Source of the DNA: Epiperipatus broadwayi
Lineage: Eukaryota; Onychophora; Udeonychophora; Euonychophora; Peripatidae
Assembly: GCA_028023455.1 (NCBI GenBank)
Contig: JAQFVV010000156.1
Span: 1,323,236 to 1,387,235, forward strand
Length of the DNA: 64,000 nt
Direction: 5' to 3'
Position numbers and translations under genes: made by a program. Positions 38,621 through 50,450 of the stretch are shown here, piece after piece. The notes under the pieces are model-generated. The model was given only the letters and a program-made list of their open reading frames with translations, was not told the origin of the DNA and ran no database searches. Every line of letters begins with the position of its first letter. Position 1 is the stretch's first letter.

Positions 38621-39266
38621 CAGGGGTTCCCAACCCCTGCAGACCATTTTACATGTGCCAAGCTAACCAAACACGGCAATAAATTATTTATCTGATACAA
38701 ATAAATGTAATTTTTAAAATTTCTTATAAATTATTGTATTATATTGTAATCAAATTGTAGGGCATACTATACTTTTATACCGTAAAAGAGTCTATCTCTC
38801 GGTCCACCAAGTGTGGTCTTTCTCTGTGCACTGCATAACACAGAATAAGTAAAGTTAACACAAATACCAATCTCTTTGCTTTGCACATGCTTATAAATTG
38901 TATCTGCGTATACAAAATAAAATCGTTTTTTGGTTCCACATATTTGTGTGAATCACTGTTTTCAACCATGAGTATCATAAACTCAAAATACAGATCTCAA
39001 CTAAGTGATGAACATCTTGATGATTGCTTATGAGCATGAATATCATCATACTCCTCTAATTATGAAGCAATTGCCAATGAAGTGCAGTGCCAAAGATATA
39101 AATGTTAATTATATGTTAAAATTTTATTTTTGAAAAATATTTTTTTGGACATTGTGTATTATTAACAATATCCAACTATAAATTTACATTAAAAAAATAA
39201 ATGGTGCCCGTCACCTGGCCGTATTATAGAATGTGCTCTTAAGTGCAAAAAGGTTGGTGACCACTG
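38621..39266 (+). mobile_element. Complete hAT-type element (646 bp) with exact 8-bp target duplication
   Basis: Ends are CAGGGGTTCCCAACC at the left and GGTTGGTGACCACTG at the right, imperfect inverted repeats of hAT type. They are flanked by identical TTGTAAAT at 38,613-38,620 and 39,267-39,274, the 8-bp duplication characteristic of hAT. The interior retains a piece of transposase C-terminus (see 38,963-39,096). It is too short to encode a full transposase, so it is a deletion derivative moved in trans. Confidence 0.92.
38963..39096 (+). pseudogene. hAT transposase C-terminal fragment
   Basis: Plus-strand reading STMSIINSKYRSQLSDEHLD then DCL, a stop, A, a stop, ISSYSSNYEAIANEVQCQ. It matches the C-terminal dimerisation tail of ZBED/GTF2IRD2-like hAT transposases (..IKS.YRS.L.DEHL..CLR.A.....). 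Two stops lie in it. It is contained in the 646-bp element. Confidence 0.78.
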
Positions 39267-39274
39267 TTGTAAAT

Positions 39275-40055
39275 CTATAATTTTGATTTTTTAATTTTAA
39301 TTGATTCGAGTTGAAACTCTACCATCAAATATAAACCACATTTTGATGCCTTCTTTATGAAATTCCTTATAAAGTATTCCAAGAACTACTGCTATAAATA
39401 ATAAAGAAAAATTGAGGTTAGTGCACACACATCTCATTTTAATAAGAGTTTTCATCTCAAATACTTTTGATTTCTCACCATCTGTAATAACGCTTCCTCT
39501 CATTCTATCATACAAAGACTATATCATATGAGTAAGTAATTTCAATCATTGCTATAATGTTATCTTTCAATTACTGAATCAAGTATCTTAACCAAATTGA
39601 TAAAAACAATACCGGTATATAAATTATAATTTTGCTCAATGCATTTTTATTGTATTTACTTAGCCACAAAAGTAGTACAATTTAAATCCATTAATTTTGT
39701 TTCTTATACGAGGAAAAATTAAAAACTTTAATTCTAGCCTTTATGCATTTTTGATGCCAGCACCCTGTCAAAGGCAAACAATATATTCAAGGTAAAAAAA
39801 ATAAAATGAACATATATCTTTAATTACACATGTTTCAAAACACTTTTAAATGCCCATTATTAGATTTTCTGTTCAGTTAAGAATTGCATTATTAACATTA
39901 ATGAAGCCTGCTTTTTTAATTTCATATTTTTGGTCATTATATTAACTAAACTATATTTTTTAGGGTTAAAATGTAACAAATATTCTTTCGTATTTTTTAA
40001 GCCTAAAGAAATGCAGATATTTTTGCATGTAATTTTCACTAAATCCACTTGTACG
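39275..40055. other. AT-rich stretch without recognised gene
   Basis: Two minus-strand frames (39,297-39,515 and 39,860-40,048) lack domain features or splice context. Nothing else is supportable. Confidence 0.45.
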
Positions 40056-40450
40056 TGAGTGATGTAGTAAAAATTACACTATAGAAATATTATTCATTAA
40101 GTGGATAATCTCTAGTCTAATAAATAAATAATAAAAATTATTAATATATTTTCATCAAGTGGTTTGTACCAAAGTTGTGAGGGCAGTAAGTTTGACACAT
40201 CAATTAAACTGTAGTAATTGGCTATCTATATATATACACTGAATAATGATAAAGATATGCTTAAGGGATTAGGATCTAGGCCAAATGATGAGTGTTGGTT
40301 TAGTATGAAATATTCATTTTGGGGATCATAATCTCCATCTATCTTTATTCATATGTTTGTGTTTACAACCCTCCACAAGGTCTTAAAAGCCGATAGAAAC
40401 CAATCCCTACCTTGAGTGAGAGAGTATAGTAAAAATTACACTACAGAAAT
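40056..40450 (+). repeat. Dispersed repeat family D1, long copy 3
   Basis: It contains an upstream block (CATTAAGTGGATAATCTCTA ... TTGTGAGGGCAGTAAGTTTG ... GTAGTAATTGGCTATCTA) followed by the D1 core (CCAAATGATGAGTGTTGGTT, AGTATGAAATATTCATTTTG). It then has a tail with CCCTCCACAAGGTCTTAAAA and a renewed start of the upstream block at 40,420-40,480. The order matches 41,440-41,880, so D1 is longer than the 2-kb copy shows. Confidence 0.65.
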
Positions 40451-41120
40451 ATTCTACATTAAGTGGATAATCTAGTTTAATGAATGACTAAAGAAATGCA
40501 GATAGTTTGCAGGAAATATGAAGACAGTAAACAATTTTATTAATAACATCATTTCAGCAATGAATAGAAATGTGTAGATAAGTGGATATATTGAGATTTT
40601 TTTAACTTGGAATATAAAATGTCCCTTTGACAAGAGCATTCAGTATCAAAAATGTATCAAAATTTTAAATATTTTAAATCATATATATATATATTACTTA
40701 TTTTTTAAAATTATATTGAATCTATACTAACTACTCATCTACGAGCATATATACTTAATTGGGTGGAGGTGTCTAAAGATAAAATACGTACAATAAGAAA
40801 GAAAAAAATTAAAATGATACTGGCAAAATAAATGAGAAGTAATAAAATTTCAATTGAATTATTAAGATTAGAAAGAAAAGAGTTGAAGATATTGAATATA
40901 ATTCACTTAAATATATGGATTTTTTAAAAAAAAATATTAATCTAATATATAGCTAAGCTACTGTTTTAAAATCTTGATAGGTATATGTCTAATAGATTAA
41001 ACATGTTTGTATCTAAAAACAGCTTGAATTTAGAAACAAAAATTGAGGATAAAAGATCTAATTGGAGTAATGAAAAATATTACTATCAGACATATATATA
41101 TATTGTTAATATTTATTTTA
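40451..41120. other. AT-rich stretch without recognised gene
   Basis: Only short frames and (TA)n runs at 40,680 and 41,092 are present. Confidence 0.4.
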
Positions 41121-41124
41121 TTAT

Positions 41125-41285
41125 TATTGCAAAGATATTTGCTAAAGGAAATTGAGTTATTTTGTTTAATATTTTAAAAATAAAAATGTATTTAAGGGGA
41201 AACTTTTATTAACAAAATTATAAACAAAGTAAAAGATATCTGTAAGTTACATAGATTTTTTACAGAAAAATTAATTTTAAATATA
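41125..41285 (+). repeat. Direct repeat R5, left copy
   Basis: It aligns with 43,590-43,735: TTTGCTAAAGGAAATTGAGT, TAAAAATGTATTTAAG, AAAGATATCTGTAAGTTA. The two same-strand copies bracket the RTE-like element and the large (AT)n tract. The open reading KDICKLHRFFTEKL is partly shared by the other copy (KNICKLNRFFTEE), so an old coding origin is possible. Confidence 0.65.
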
Positions 41286-41439
41286 ACCCAAAATGTATGT
41301 ATATGAAGTTAAAATGAAGTGGATGCTTTAAAACAAGGGAGGTTGGTCTGACTTCTGGGATGATAAATGGTTTTATAGGGCTGAGCTAAGTTGAAAAAAT
41401 GCACTGATAAACCCCAAAACATGAAAGTATATATTACAT

Positions 41440-41885
41440 TGCTATGAATTGTACACTCCTCCACAAAGTGTTAAAAGTGGGTAATAACCACTACCTGCTT
41501 TGCATGAGAGTGGTATAGTTTAATATTATGAAATTGTCAGTATGGGCAAGGAAAATCAGATATTGTTACCTCTGCAGCAATATTTACATTATGTGAGATT
41601 TAAAGTATATATTTGGGCTGTGGATAATTTGTAGTTTAATAAATGATTAGTAATAATCATTAATATATTTAAAAAGTGATCCATGGTAAAGAATTATGAG
41701 TGTAGAAATAGCACTCATAATCAAACTATAGTAATTTGCTACCTATAGAATACTAAACAAATAATGAAGATATGTATAAGAGGTTATAATTTCGGTCAAT
41801 TGATGGTTCAGCATAAAATACCCATCTTGGGATTCTTTATCATTTTCACATGTCTTTGGTCATGTGTTTCAAAAATGTACGATGG
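41440..41885 (+). repeat. Dispersed repeat family D1, long copy 4
   Basis: It begins with CACTCCTCCACAAAGTGTTA. It then continues through GTGGATAATTTGTAGTTTAA, TAATTTGCTACCTATAGAAT and the core AATTGATGGTTCAGCATAAA to CTTTGGTCATGTGTTTCA. Diverged, non-coding. Confidence 0.6.
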
Positions 41886-41944
41886 AATAGAAGTTGGAAA
41901 TATATCTCAATATATTTATAATTAAATTTAAATATAATCAAAAA

Positions 41945-43320
41945 ATGGGTCATCATCATCATCAACAACCATTGTCAATCCACTGCAGGATGAAGGTTTT
42001 TCCAAGTTCAATCCATCTTCTCTGATCTTTAGCTTTTCTTTTCCACATCGCCCCTGCACACTTTCTTATTTCATCCATCTCACATATGGTCTATTTCTGG
42101 GTCTTTTATAATCTTTTGGAATCCAGTTTAAGATTTCAATTGTCCATTTATTATCATCTCTTCTAGCATGTCCAGTCCAATTCCAGTCTTTTAATTTTTT
42201 CAATGAGGTCAGTAACACCTGTTTGTTCTCTTACCCACATATTGCATTTTCAATCTCTTCTTGTTACTCCCAACATGCATCTCTCCATACTCTTTGAGTA
42301 GTCTGAAGTCTCTGTATTTCTCTTCTACTAAGTGTCCAAAGTCTCAGATCTATAAGTAAAAACTGGTAAAACACATTTATTAAAAACCTTTCTTTTCAAA
42401 CACATAGGCATATTTCCTTTTAGTATCAAGTTATTTCTACCAAAAGCACTCCAACCAAGTTTAATTCTATGATTAATTTCATTCATTATGTTTCCATCTG
42501 TATTAATAATCTGACCAAGATATTTGTAGCTGTTAACTTCTTCTTACTCCTCATAATCATTATTTATGTTCATATTTTGAGAAAATCCATTAAACATTAC
42601 TTTAGTCTTTTTAACATTTATCTTTAGTACTACTTTCCTAGTTTCATCTGATAACTCCTGCAACATTTCCTGCAGCTCTAAAGCATTATTTGAAAAAACA
42701 ACTACATTATCTGAAAAATTTAAATGACTTAAATAATCTCCATTTACTTTCACTTCTTTAACTTCCCAATTTAATCCACAAAATACTTCTTGCAGCACTT
42801 TTGTAAATAATTTTGGAGATATGGAGTCACTCTGTCTTACACTCTTCTCAATGATGACTTTCCCAGTATCATTATGTAATCTAATTGTTGCTGTTGCATT
42901 TTTATAAATATTCTTTAAAATATGACAATATTCTGGATCTATACCTTGATGATCCAATGCTTTAATCACTGAAGAATCAAATGCCTTTTCTTAATCTACA
43001 AATCCAAAACATAATGGCACCTCATATTCATTTGTCCTTTCTATAACTTCGCTCAATACCTGGATATGATCTATTGTACTAAAACCACTTTTAAATCCAG
43101 CTTGTTCTCTTGATTGATGGAAATCCAATGTTCTCTGTAGATGAGTTGTAATTATCTTGGTGAAAATTTTGTATAAAACTGATAAAATGCTGATAGGTCT
43201 GTAATTTCTAATATCTTCTTTATCATCTTTTTTAAATATTAATACTGCATTCTTCTAATCATCTGGTACATCTTTATCATTTAGATATTTGGTATATAAT
43301 TTTGCAAAAATAGATATATA
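41945..43320 (-). mobile_element. RTE-like non-LTR retrotransposon, 5'-truncated and inactive
   Basis: Minus-strand reading: FKKDDKEDIRNYRPISILSV, LYKIFTKIITTHLQRTLD, EQAGFKSGFSTIDHIQVLSE, CFGFVD-stop-EKAFDSSVIKAL (motif A), then the 141-residue intact frame 42,544-42,969. Motif B in that frame is RQSDSISPKLFTKVL (canonical RQGD) and motif C is LNFSDNVVVFS (canonical FADD). It continues into a C-terminal region (VNSYKYLGQIINTDGNI, GVTRRDCKCNMWVREQTGVT) and ends near WKRKAKDQRRWIELGKTFIL. The minus strand then carries (TGA)n at 41,950-41,963, like the short 3' repeats of RTE elements. The Asn in motif C and internal stops make it dead. Confidence 0.85.
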
Positions 43321-43480
43321 AAGTTAAATTATAACATGTGCTGTATATGTTTTTCTCACTTGAAAAAGTAAAGTAAATGTTTCAAAATGCATCAATAGAG
43401 AAGTCGGTCTGTTTCTAAGCTGATGAATGTTTGGATACGATTGAATAAAAGTAGAAGGACCTACTGATAAAACCAAAAAC

Positions 43481-43735
<255 letters not shown>

Positions 43736-44756
43736 TTTTTTAAAAAAATACCTATCTTCTGTCCATTTAATGTAAATTTAAATGATTTAAGTAGGTTTAT
43801 TTTGGTAAAGATGGTATTAGCAATAACAGAGAAGATTTAATTCTTTTAAATGTATTGGTTTTATAAATTACCTGCAAATAATGATGTGTTTAATAAAATG
43901 TTATAAAGGACTAATATGCAGGATGGATAATTTGGAATAAAAATTAATTTAAGACTAAAGCAAAAAATATTAACAATAATATGTGAGAAATAAGCATTGA
44001 ACAAAAAGTTATAAAGCAAACTAATACTTTTAAATAATTAAAGTTGTAATTATAAATTTATTAAACGCACATTGATTACATGAGTAATATTCATTAAGGC
44101 TGTATCCTCAAAAGGAGTAATAACTAATGATGAAAGTATGGCTACCTATAAATTATTGCAATTATCTATTAAGAAAACATGATTTTAATAATAATGTTGT
44201 GTAGCTTTATATGTAGTGGCTATATGGTTAATTAATTGGAAAAAGTGATAAGATTAAAGGTTTTTGATAAGAGATGGCCAATCTATGGTGCATTCATCAA
44301 ACCTGTCTCATTGAACCCTGATTATAAAAATAAAAAGTAAAACTTTTAGAATAATATAATAATAATAATTTTAAAAAATTTTTTTGATTAATATTCAGAA
44401 ATAAAATAAGTTCAGTGAATCAATGTAAAAAAAAAAATTGTTCCATATTCATTCTGTAAATAGATATTTTTCACCTTAGTTTAATTTTAAGCACTAATGT
44501 AGAATGAGTATTTTTGCGTTTAACTTATAACTGTTTTTTTGTTTTAAGCCTTGCAATTTTGTTTTTTTATAAAATATATTTTCATCAATTAAATTAATTA
44601 AATAATTAAATGAGATTTGTCTGACTGATTCAGATTTAAAAAATAGTCTACTTAACTTTAAACATCAAAAGTTTAGAGAAAATAAAACATTAATTAAGCA
44701 ATATTTAATTTTTTTATATTACATTATTATATTGTAAAAATGTTAAATATTATTTA
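43736..44756. other. AT-rich stretch without recognised gene
   Basis: No credible exon, RNA or bounded repeat. A somewhat GC-richer patch at 44,270-44,325 is unassigned. Confidence 0.45.
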
Positions 44757-44912
44757 TGGTACTAGTTGGTTAGCTGTATTGTGGTCACTAGGTGACACTG
44801 CAGTAGCATCAAGAATGATTAAGAAGCCTGCAAATGATAAATTTCTATCCAACAATTGCTGAAATCAATGTAAAATTAAAATGCCACAGTACAGTTAACC
44901 AACTAGTACCAT
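44757..44912. mobile_element. ~156-bp MITE
   Basis: Inverted ends ATGGTACTAGTTGGTTAGCT (44,757) and its complement ending at 44,912 span about 22 bp with one mismatch. The interior (GGTGACACTGCAGTAGCATC ... GATTAAGAAGCCTGCAAATG) has a layout like the mariner-type MITE at 26,248, but the ends differ. Probably a Tc1/mariner-type MITE of another subfamily. Confidence 0.75.
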
Positions 44913-46320
44913 TATTATTTATTCTTTGCATATTATATTTAATACAAAAAAATTGAATAGTAAGCAAATGTTGCACAATGCAGAGGAAAAAATACGTTAG
45001 GGAATTAAGATTAGTAATATAAAGATTCTTAGAAGAGTCCGTTTTTGTTTTGTTTTTTTTTTCTTAAAGGAAAATATAAAGGGAAAGAGAAAATTAGATT
45101 AGAATATACTTGAAACAATTGGGTTGTAAAATATAAGTTGGCAGGCCTGTATAAAAGATTAATAAAAAATATAGTAGGATAAAAAAAAGTTTTATAAATT
45201 GAGAGAAGGGAGGAAAATGAGTGCTTGGGAAGTAAAGCAAAAGACATAAAGACTACAAGAAGATGATAGAATCTATCTTTTAGCAAATGTGATAACTATA
45301 ATGTTTCATCTTTTTTAATGATTATTTAAATAAAAGTCTTTTGAAATAGAAAATAAAGACAAAAATTCAAAGTGATAGATATGGAAAAAATAAACAATAC
45401 CCATCACAAAACATATTAAATGTTTTGAGTGCAAACTATAATGTATGAATAAAAGACTTAAGTAATTAAATATCTTTTTAAAGAAATGTTTTTGGCATTT
45501 GAAAAAAATCATTATCATTAGCAAATATAGTCATTTAAAATTCCAAAAAATAAAATAAATAAATAAGAACAAAAATAATAATACAATTTATTGAAGATAA
45601 GATTTGCAACAACTGCACAAACCAATCTCTGAATACAGACATGTCCATTTGAGTCTATTTTTTTTGATATTTTGATTGCTGTCTGTCAAAAAAACTTTCT
45701 GAAATGGTTCAAGATGGTATCTAATTGTCATTTATATCTTTCTAATAAAACAATCAACAACTATACTTTTTTAGAATAAGTTTGAGATCTTTATAATATA
45801 AATAGAGTCCAACTCACCCCTAAAAATCATGTTCAATCTTGCCTTAAAATACTTTTTTAGGAAGTCTTGTATTATTCATCATTTCATATATCCAATCCAA
45901 GAAGATGAGATTATACTAGAGACTTCATAATTTAACATCCTGCAAATTGAAGAACATATTGATTGATTTTAAAATCTTGTCATAGGATTTTAAAATTTTT
46001 ACATAGCAACCATTTCTAATGCTTTTAACTTATGTTGGTAAACTGTAAAAAATTAACTTCCTTACAATAAATTAGATAAAATAGTAGCTATAGAAAATTG
46101 ATGAATATTTTTCAGCTAGAAATTTAACTTTATAATTTCATCAATTAATCAAATTCGAAATACAGGTAGACTACTATCAAACCTAATACCACTAATTCAA
46201 AAATTTATATCATTGGTCAAAAATCACAACAGATTACTTAAATTTATTATTTTAATTACTTATAGGGGATTTTTTCACAGATACTTGTTTGTATTTCAAA
46301 AATATTTTAATTACTGTAAT
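44913..46320. other. AT-rich stretch without recognised gene
   Basis: Two minus-strand frames (45,029-45,286 and 45,315-45,524) are Phe/Leu/Ser-rich reversals of purine-rich DNA and show no domain. Nothing else is supportable. Confidence 0.45.
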
Positions 46321-46321
46321 T

Positions 46322-46474
46322 AGAGGGGATTTGAACACACACTTTCATCTATCCACTCTATCTTATATAATGGAGACACATGACTACATACATGTGAAAA
46401 AAATAAATGATCTTCAATATACATATTTTATGCTGAACTAGACCTCATCTGTTGATCCAGATCATCATCTCCCT

Positions 46475-46510
<36 letters not shown>

Positions 46511-46640
46511 CATATAATAAGTGCTCAGTTTATATTAAGATAGCAAATCTTCAAACTTAAATGGACATGATTCAATCTTCTCATCTTTTCAGCCACTCAT
46601 ATTATTGGAAATCTGATGATGGAATGCTCAAAGCTCTTGT
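46322..46640 (-). repeat. Dispersed repeat family D1, copy 5, with inner block
   Basis: In reverse complement: a B-box-like GTTCAAATCCCC (~46,327), the CATGTATGTAGTCATGTGTC block, the GATGAGGTCTAGTTCAGCAT core, a (CA)n/(TA)n run at 46,475-46,511, then GCTATCTTAATATAAACTGA. It continues into a block (46,575-46,640) that matches the centre of the 49.2-49.8-kb pair. The 84-residue plus-strand frame at 46,561 lies on this repeat and is not called as a gene. Confidence 0.65.
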
Positions 46641-46820
46641 TGATGCCAATATTGTTGTCATATCCATATTGACATTAAGTCACTCTGATACATCTAAGTT
46701 CAATATATACATTATATTTGTATTCAAATACTACAGATTTAGTCTGAATTCTGTTTATCTTTTTTCTGCACATTTAAATAAACATATTAAAGTCCTATAT
46801 ATTTCCGAATTTTAATAAAA

Positions 46821-49195
46821 CTAAATTAAAACTTACATTTTTAAATACACCTGTTATATTTGACAATGTTAAGGTGCAAATATATATTTATTGGAACACC
46901 CTCTGAATAATTTTTTTTGATAGTGTCATGGTTAATCAAAATAGTTTTTTTTAGCTTTATTAATAGTTACTGTTTATTAATGTTGGAATACAAAAACAGC
47001 CAACTGTTTTTTAAATATAACCTTTGTAATTTTTTTAACTGGTTGCTTTAACAATTTTTTTTAGAAATTTAATGGAAATATATATTTTTTATTAAACATT
47101 TCTAAGTATATCATTCATCCTAACTATATTAGGAGATTGATAGATTATGAATGCACAGATTGCCTTATTGCCAAATTACTTATCAGCATTTGTGGCTGTT
47201 TTTGCAGCTGGCTAGGAACCTTTACCATGAAATATATATTTCTGTAGGTAAAATCACTCATATTGATTTTTTTTTCCAGTGTTATTTATTTAATGGCAGA
47301 ATTACTTCCTTCACATAAATGTAATGGTTATAAAACCTGACAGCAAAAATACATATCGTTGTGAATTTGACATGTGACATTGGACAACCAATATATTTAC
47401 CAGTCAGAACTGATAAAATAGGAATTTTATATATGAGATTTTTTTCACATATTTATTATATTAATTAAGTCATAATTTTTTAAATTTTATTTTGGAATTT
47501 AATGGCTTTTTGATATAAATATGTAAATTCCAAAATTAATAAGACAGACCATTTTCGTTTTGGATAAAAGGATTACATATATATACATCTTAATAATGTT
47601 AATTGCAACTCTTAATCTGAGATGATAAGTAATTGTTAAAAGGTTGTGAGCATTATCAACTGCCATTAATAATAATCAATTGTTATCACTTCATCATAAT
47701 ACCCTGCTTCATAATTATCTCAATGTGCCTTTGGCCAATAGTGATCTTTTATTTGTTAAAACAAAACAGCCATTAATTTTTTTCAGTTTTTTGTTTTTTA
47801 TCAGTACATTTCTTATCAACTCCATTGATAGTTCAGCCATTTCCCAGCCCAAAAAGAGAGATCATGCTTTTTTTTCTATGCATGTATTTCACAAAGAATC
47901 TATGTTCATTAGGTGAGTTAGAGATATCATACATCTGAATCTTCATGTTGACACTTCAGTATTTCTCTACATTTGCCTCTAAATATATAAAATATCTGAT
48001 TTTCTAAGTCAGTATAATTAGTTTTATATGTAGGTGTATACTGATTGCAGGATGTGTGGCTGTAATCCAATTACTTCGAAAATAATATCTTATTGCACCT
48101 AAAATATGAGATATCAATCTGTTCATATTCCATTAGTATATTTTTTATGCAATTTTTACAAGGGTTACATAATGGAAGTCTGTTTTTTAAATGTCAATTT
48201 ATATTATTATTGGGAGACATTATTAATTAGAACAACAGATTTTTTTTTTAATCGTACACAATTTAAGCATAACTCATACAATATGCAAAGGACCCTAGTT
48301 ATTCAGAATATTTGTAAAATTTCCTTATAAAAAAAAATTACTTTTAATTTACATGTTTTCAAAGTCCTTTGTCTCCCAAACTGACAAATTACATTTCAAA
48401 AGGAAAATAGTAAAGCGCTAGAAGATTTAAATTCACAAATGTCAAAATTTTGAAAATAAAATGTTTCTAAATTGATTATAGAAAAATAGTGGCATTTCCT
48501 AAGGGAAAAGTATTAAAACGAACTAGCATTAACAAAAATCTAGGATAAACGAATTACTTACAATATTTGTTAAAAACAAAAAAGTAACCATTTCAAAAAG
48601 AATTAACTTCCAATCATAAATGACATGGTATGGTAAAGTATTTTAGGACAGTATGTTCTACACATATATGGTTAAGTTTGTGAGAATCTGGTTAGTAATT
48701 AATGCTTATGAAAAAATCAATAAAAGGTAAAGTAAAACAGTTTTTTAATAGCCACACTGCAAGGAAAAGATCTGTCCAACGCCTCTCATTGAAGAGCTTT
48801 GAAAGAGCCTTATTACTTAATAAGTAAACTTGTTTAAAAATAAGTTTATTTATTATAAAATATATAAATAGGAAAATGAAATACACTCTATAAACTCTTT
48901 TAGAATACAAATTGCAAAAAACAAAAAAAACAAAACAAGCTTAAGAATATGCATATATATAACATTCAAGAGTAAACTCTTAACAAGAACAATAATATTT
49001 TTAAATGCTATTTAAGGGAGCATAAGGCAATAATTAATAAGAATAAAGCATCCATATATTTTCATGCCTCATTTATTAATATAGGGGATTGCTTTAAAAC
49101 ACTTAGGTTAGAAAAAATGAATATTTAAATCTATTGAGCAATGTATCTAAATATGTTATATATACATATATATATAATATTTAAATACATGTATA
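46821..49195. other. AT-rich stretch without recognised gene
   Basis: Frames at 47,680-47,916, 48,106-48,330 and 48,692-48,910 show no domain, splice context or compositional break. No RNA gene or bounded repeat was identified. Confidence 0.45.
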
Positions 49196-49199
49196 TTGT

Positions 49200-49369
49200 C
49201 TATAGTAAACTTAATGTAATTTTGAAAGATTTGAAGTCAGATCTTTCAAACTCCTTATAGCTATCCAGTCCATCTTATACAACTGATACACATGACCACA
49301 TACATGTAAAAAAGATAAACACACATCTTTAATGCTGAACCAGCACTCATCAGTTGGACCAGATTACCA

Positions 49370-49414
<45 letters not shown>

Positions 49415-49790
49415 CAGTGCTCAGTTTATATTAAGATAGCAAATCATAAAACTTTAATGGACTTCACCACTCTTTTAGTAAGGACTTTGAGCATTCCATC
49501 ATTGGATTTTCAATGATATGAATGGCTGAAGAATTGGAGAGTGGGAAAGATTGAAGTTTGTCCATTAAAGTTTGATAATTTGCTATCTTAATATAAATTG
49601 AGCACTGATTGTATATGTGTGTGAGAGATGATGATCTGGATTAACTGATGAGTGCTGGTTTAGCATGAAATACGTTTATTGGAGTTCATTTGTCTTTTTC
49701 GTGTGTATGTGGTCATGTATATCGATTGTATCAGATAGATTGGATAGTGTAGGAAGCTTGAAAGTATGACCAAGTCCTTTATAATTATAT
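49200..49790. repeat. Head-to-head pair of D1 copies (fold-back, ~230-bp arms)
   Basis: 49,200-49,465 (-) and 49,556-49,790 (+) are inverted copies of D1, including CAATCAGTGCTCAGTTTATA and GCTATCTTAATATAAATTGA at the inner ends. The centre (49,466-49,555) matches the inner part of the 46.3-kb copy. An (AT)n run at 49,378-49,410 lies in the left arm. The right copy ends in an (AT)n tail interrupted by the fold-back at 49,799. Confidence 0.78.
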
Positions 49791-49798
49791 ATATATAT

Positions 49799-50450
49799 TG
49801 TAACGAGCACAGACGTTCGTTACATTGTTGTTGTTTTTTTATTTATTAAACATGAAAGTAAATTAAAAAGTTCGCATTTAAAAATTTTCTTTAAGAATTA
49901 AAAATTGAAATTAAATATCATCTTAAACTCGTATATATTAAATCGCACAGATAATGAAAAATTATTAAAATAAAACTTTATTAAAGAAAGAGTATTTTAA
50001 AACTAAATTTTAAAAAGATTTGGAGATAAAATTATATCTTTAAATTTATCTTTAAATATATCTTTGATTTGGAAAACAGGTTAATTAATCAGAAATGGAA
50101 ATGATAAATTTAATTAGTCAAATGTAAACCAGCCTTGGGCATTTAAATGTAAAAACATCGGTCAGGTAGGAAAACAATAGAAACAAATAGCCAATGAAAG
50201 AAATCCATCGGGAAATCGGACCTCAGCGAAAGGATCATCACATCGATGACATAATGCCAAGTCAATCCTTCAAATACGTATAAAAGGAAAATTTGGAAAT
50301 TATTAGTTAGTGATTATTGATTATTTAAGATGATATTTAATTTCAATTTTTAATTCTTAAAGAAAATTTTTAAATGCGAACTTTTTAATTTACTTTCATG
50401 TTTAATAAATAAAAAAAAAACCAATGTAACGAACGTCTGTGCTCGTTACA
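49799..50450 (+). mobile_element. 652-bp fold-back element with LTR-like features
   Basis: The unit begins TGTAACGAGCACAGACGTTC and ends with its complement. The termini are inverted repeats of about 129 bp (49,799-49,927 against 50,325-50,450), identical except for a poly-T/TTG tract. The outermost 26 bp are themselves palindromic (TGTAACGA...TCGTTACA). Reading +, the interior has a TATAAAAGG box (about 50,279) and an AATAAA signal (about 50,404), plus the TG...CA ends, which together resemble an LTR. It is inserted in an (AT)n tract. Alternatives are a MITE/fold-back transposon, or a solo LTR carrying an inverted duplication of one end. Near-identical arms suggest recent origin or gene conversion. 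Confidence 0.75.

Noticed and set aside
41949-41975. Stand-alone (TCA)n microsatellite
   Set aside because: Better explained as the 3' repeat tail of the RTE-like element on the minus strand.
45029-45524. Two Phe/Leu-rich minus-strand frames resembling membrane proteins
   Set aside because: They arise from purine-rich plus-strand DNA; low-complexity composition explains the apparent hydrophobicity.
46561-46815. 84-residue open frame starting MDMIQSSHLF
   Set aside because: Its first part lies on a dispersed repeat (D1 inner block) that occurs inverted at 49.5 kb; no domain or splice evidence.
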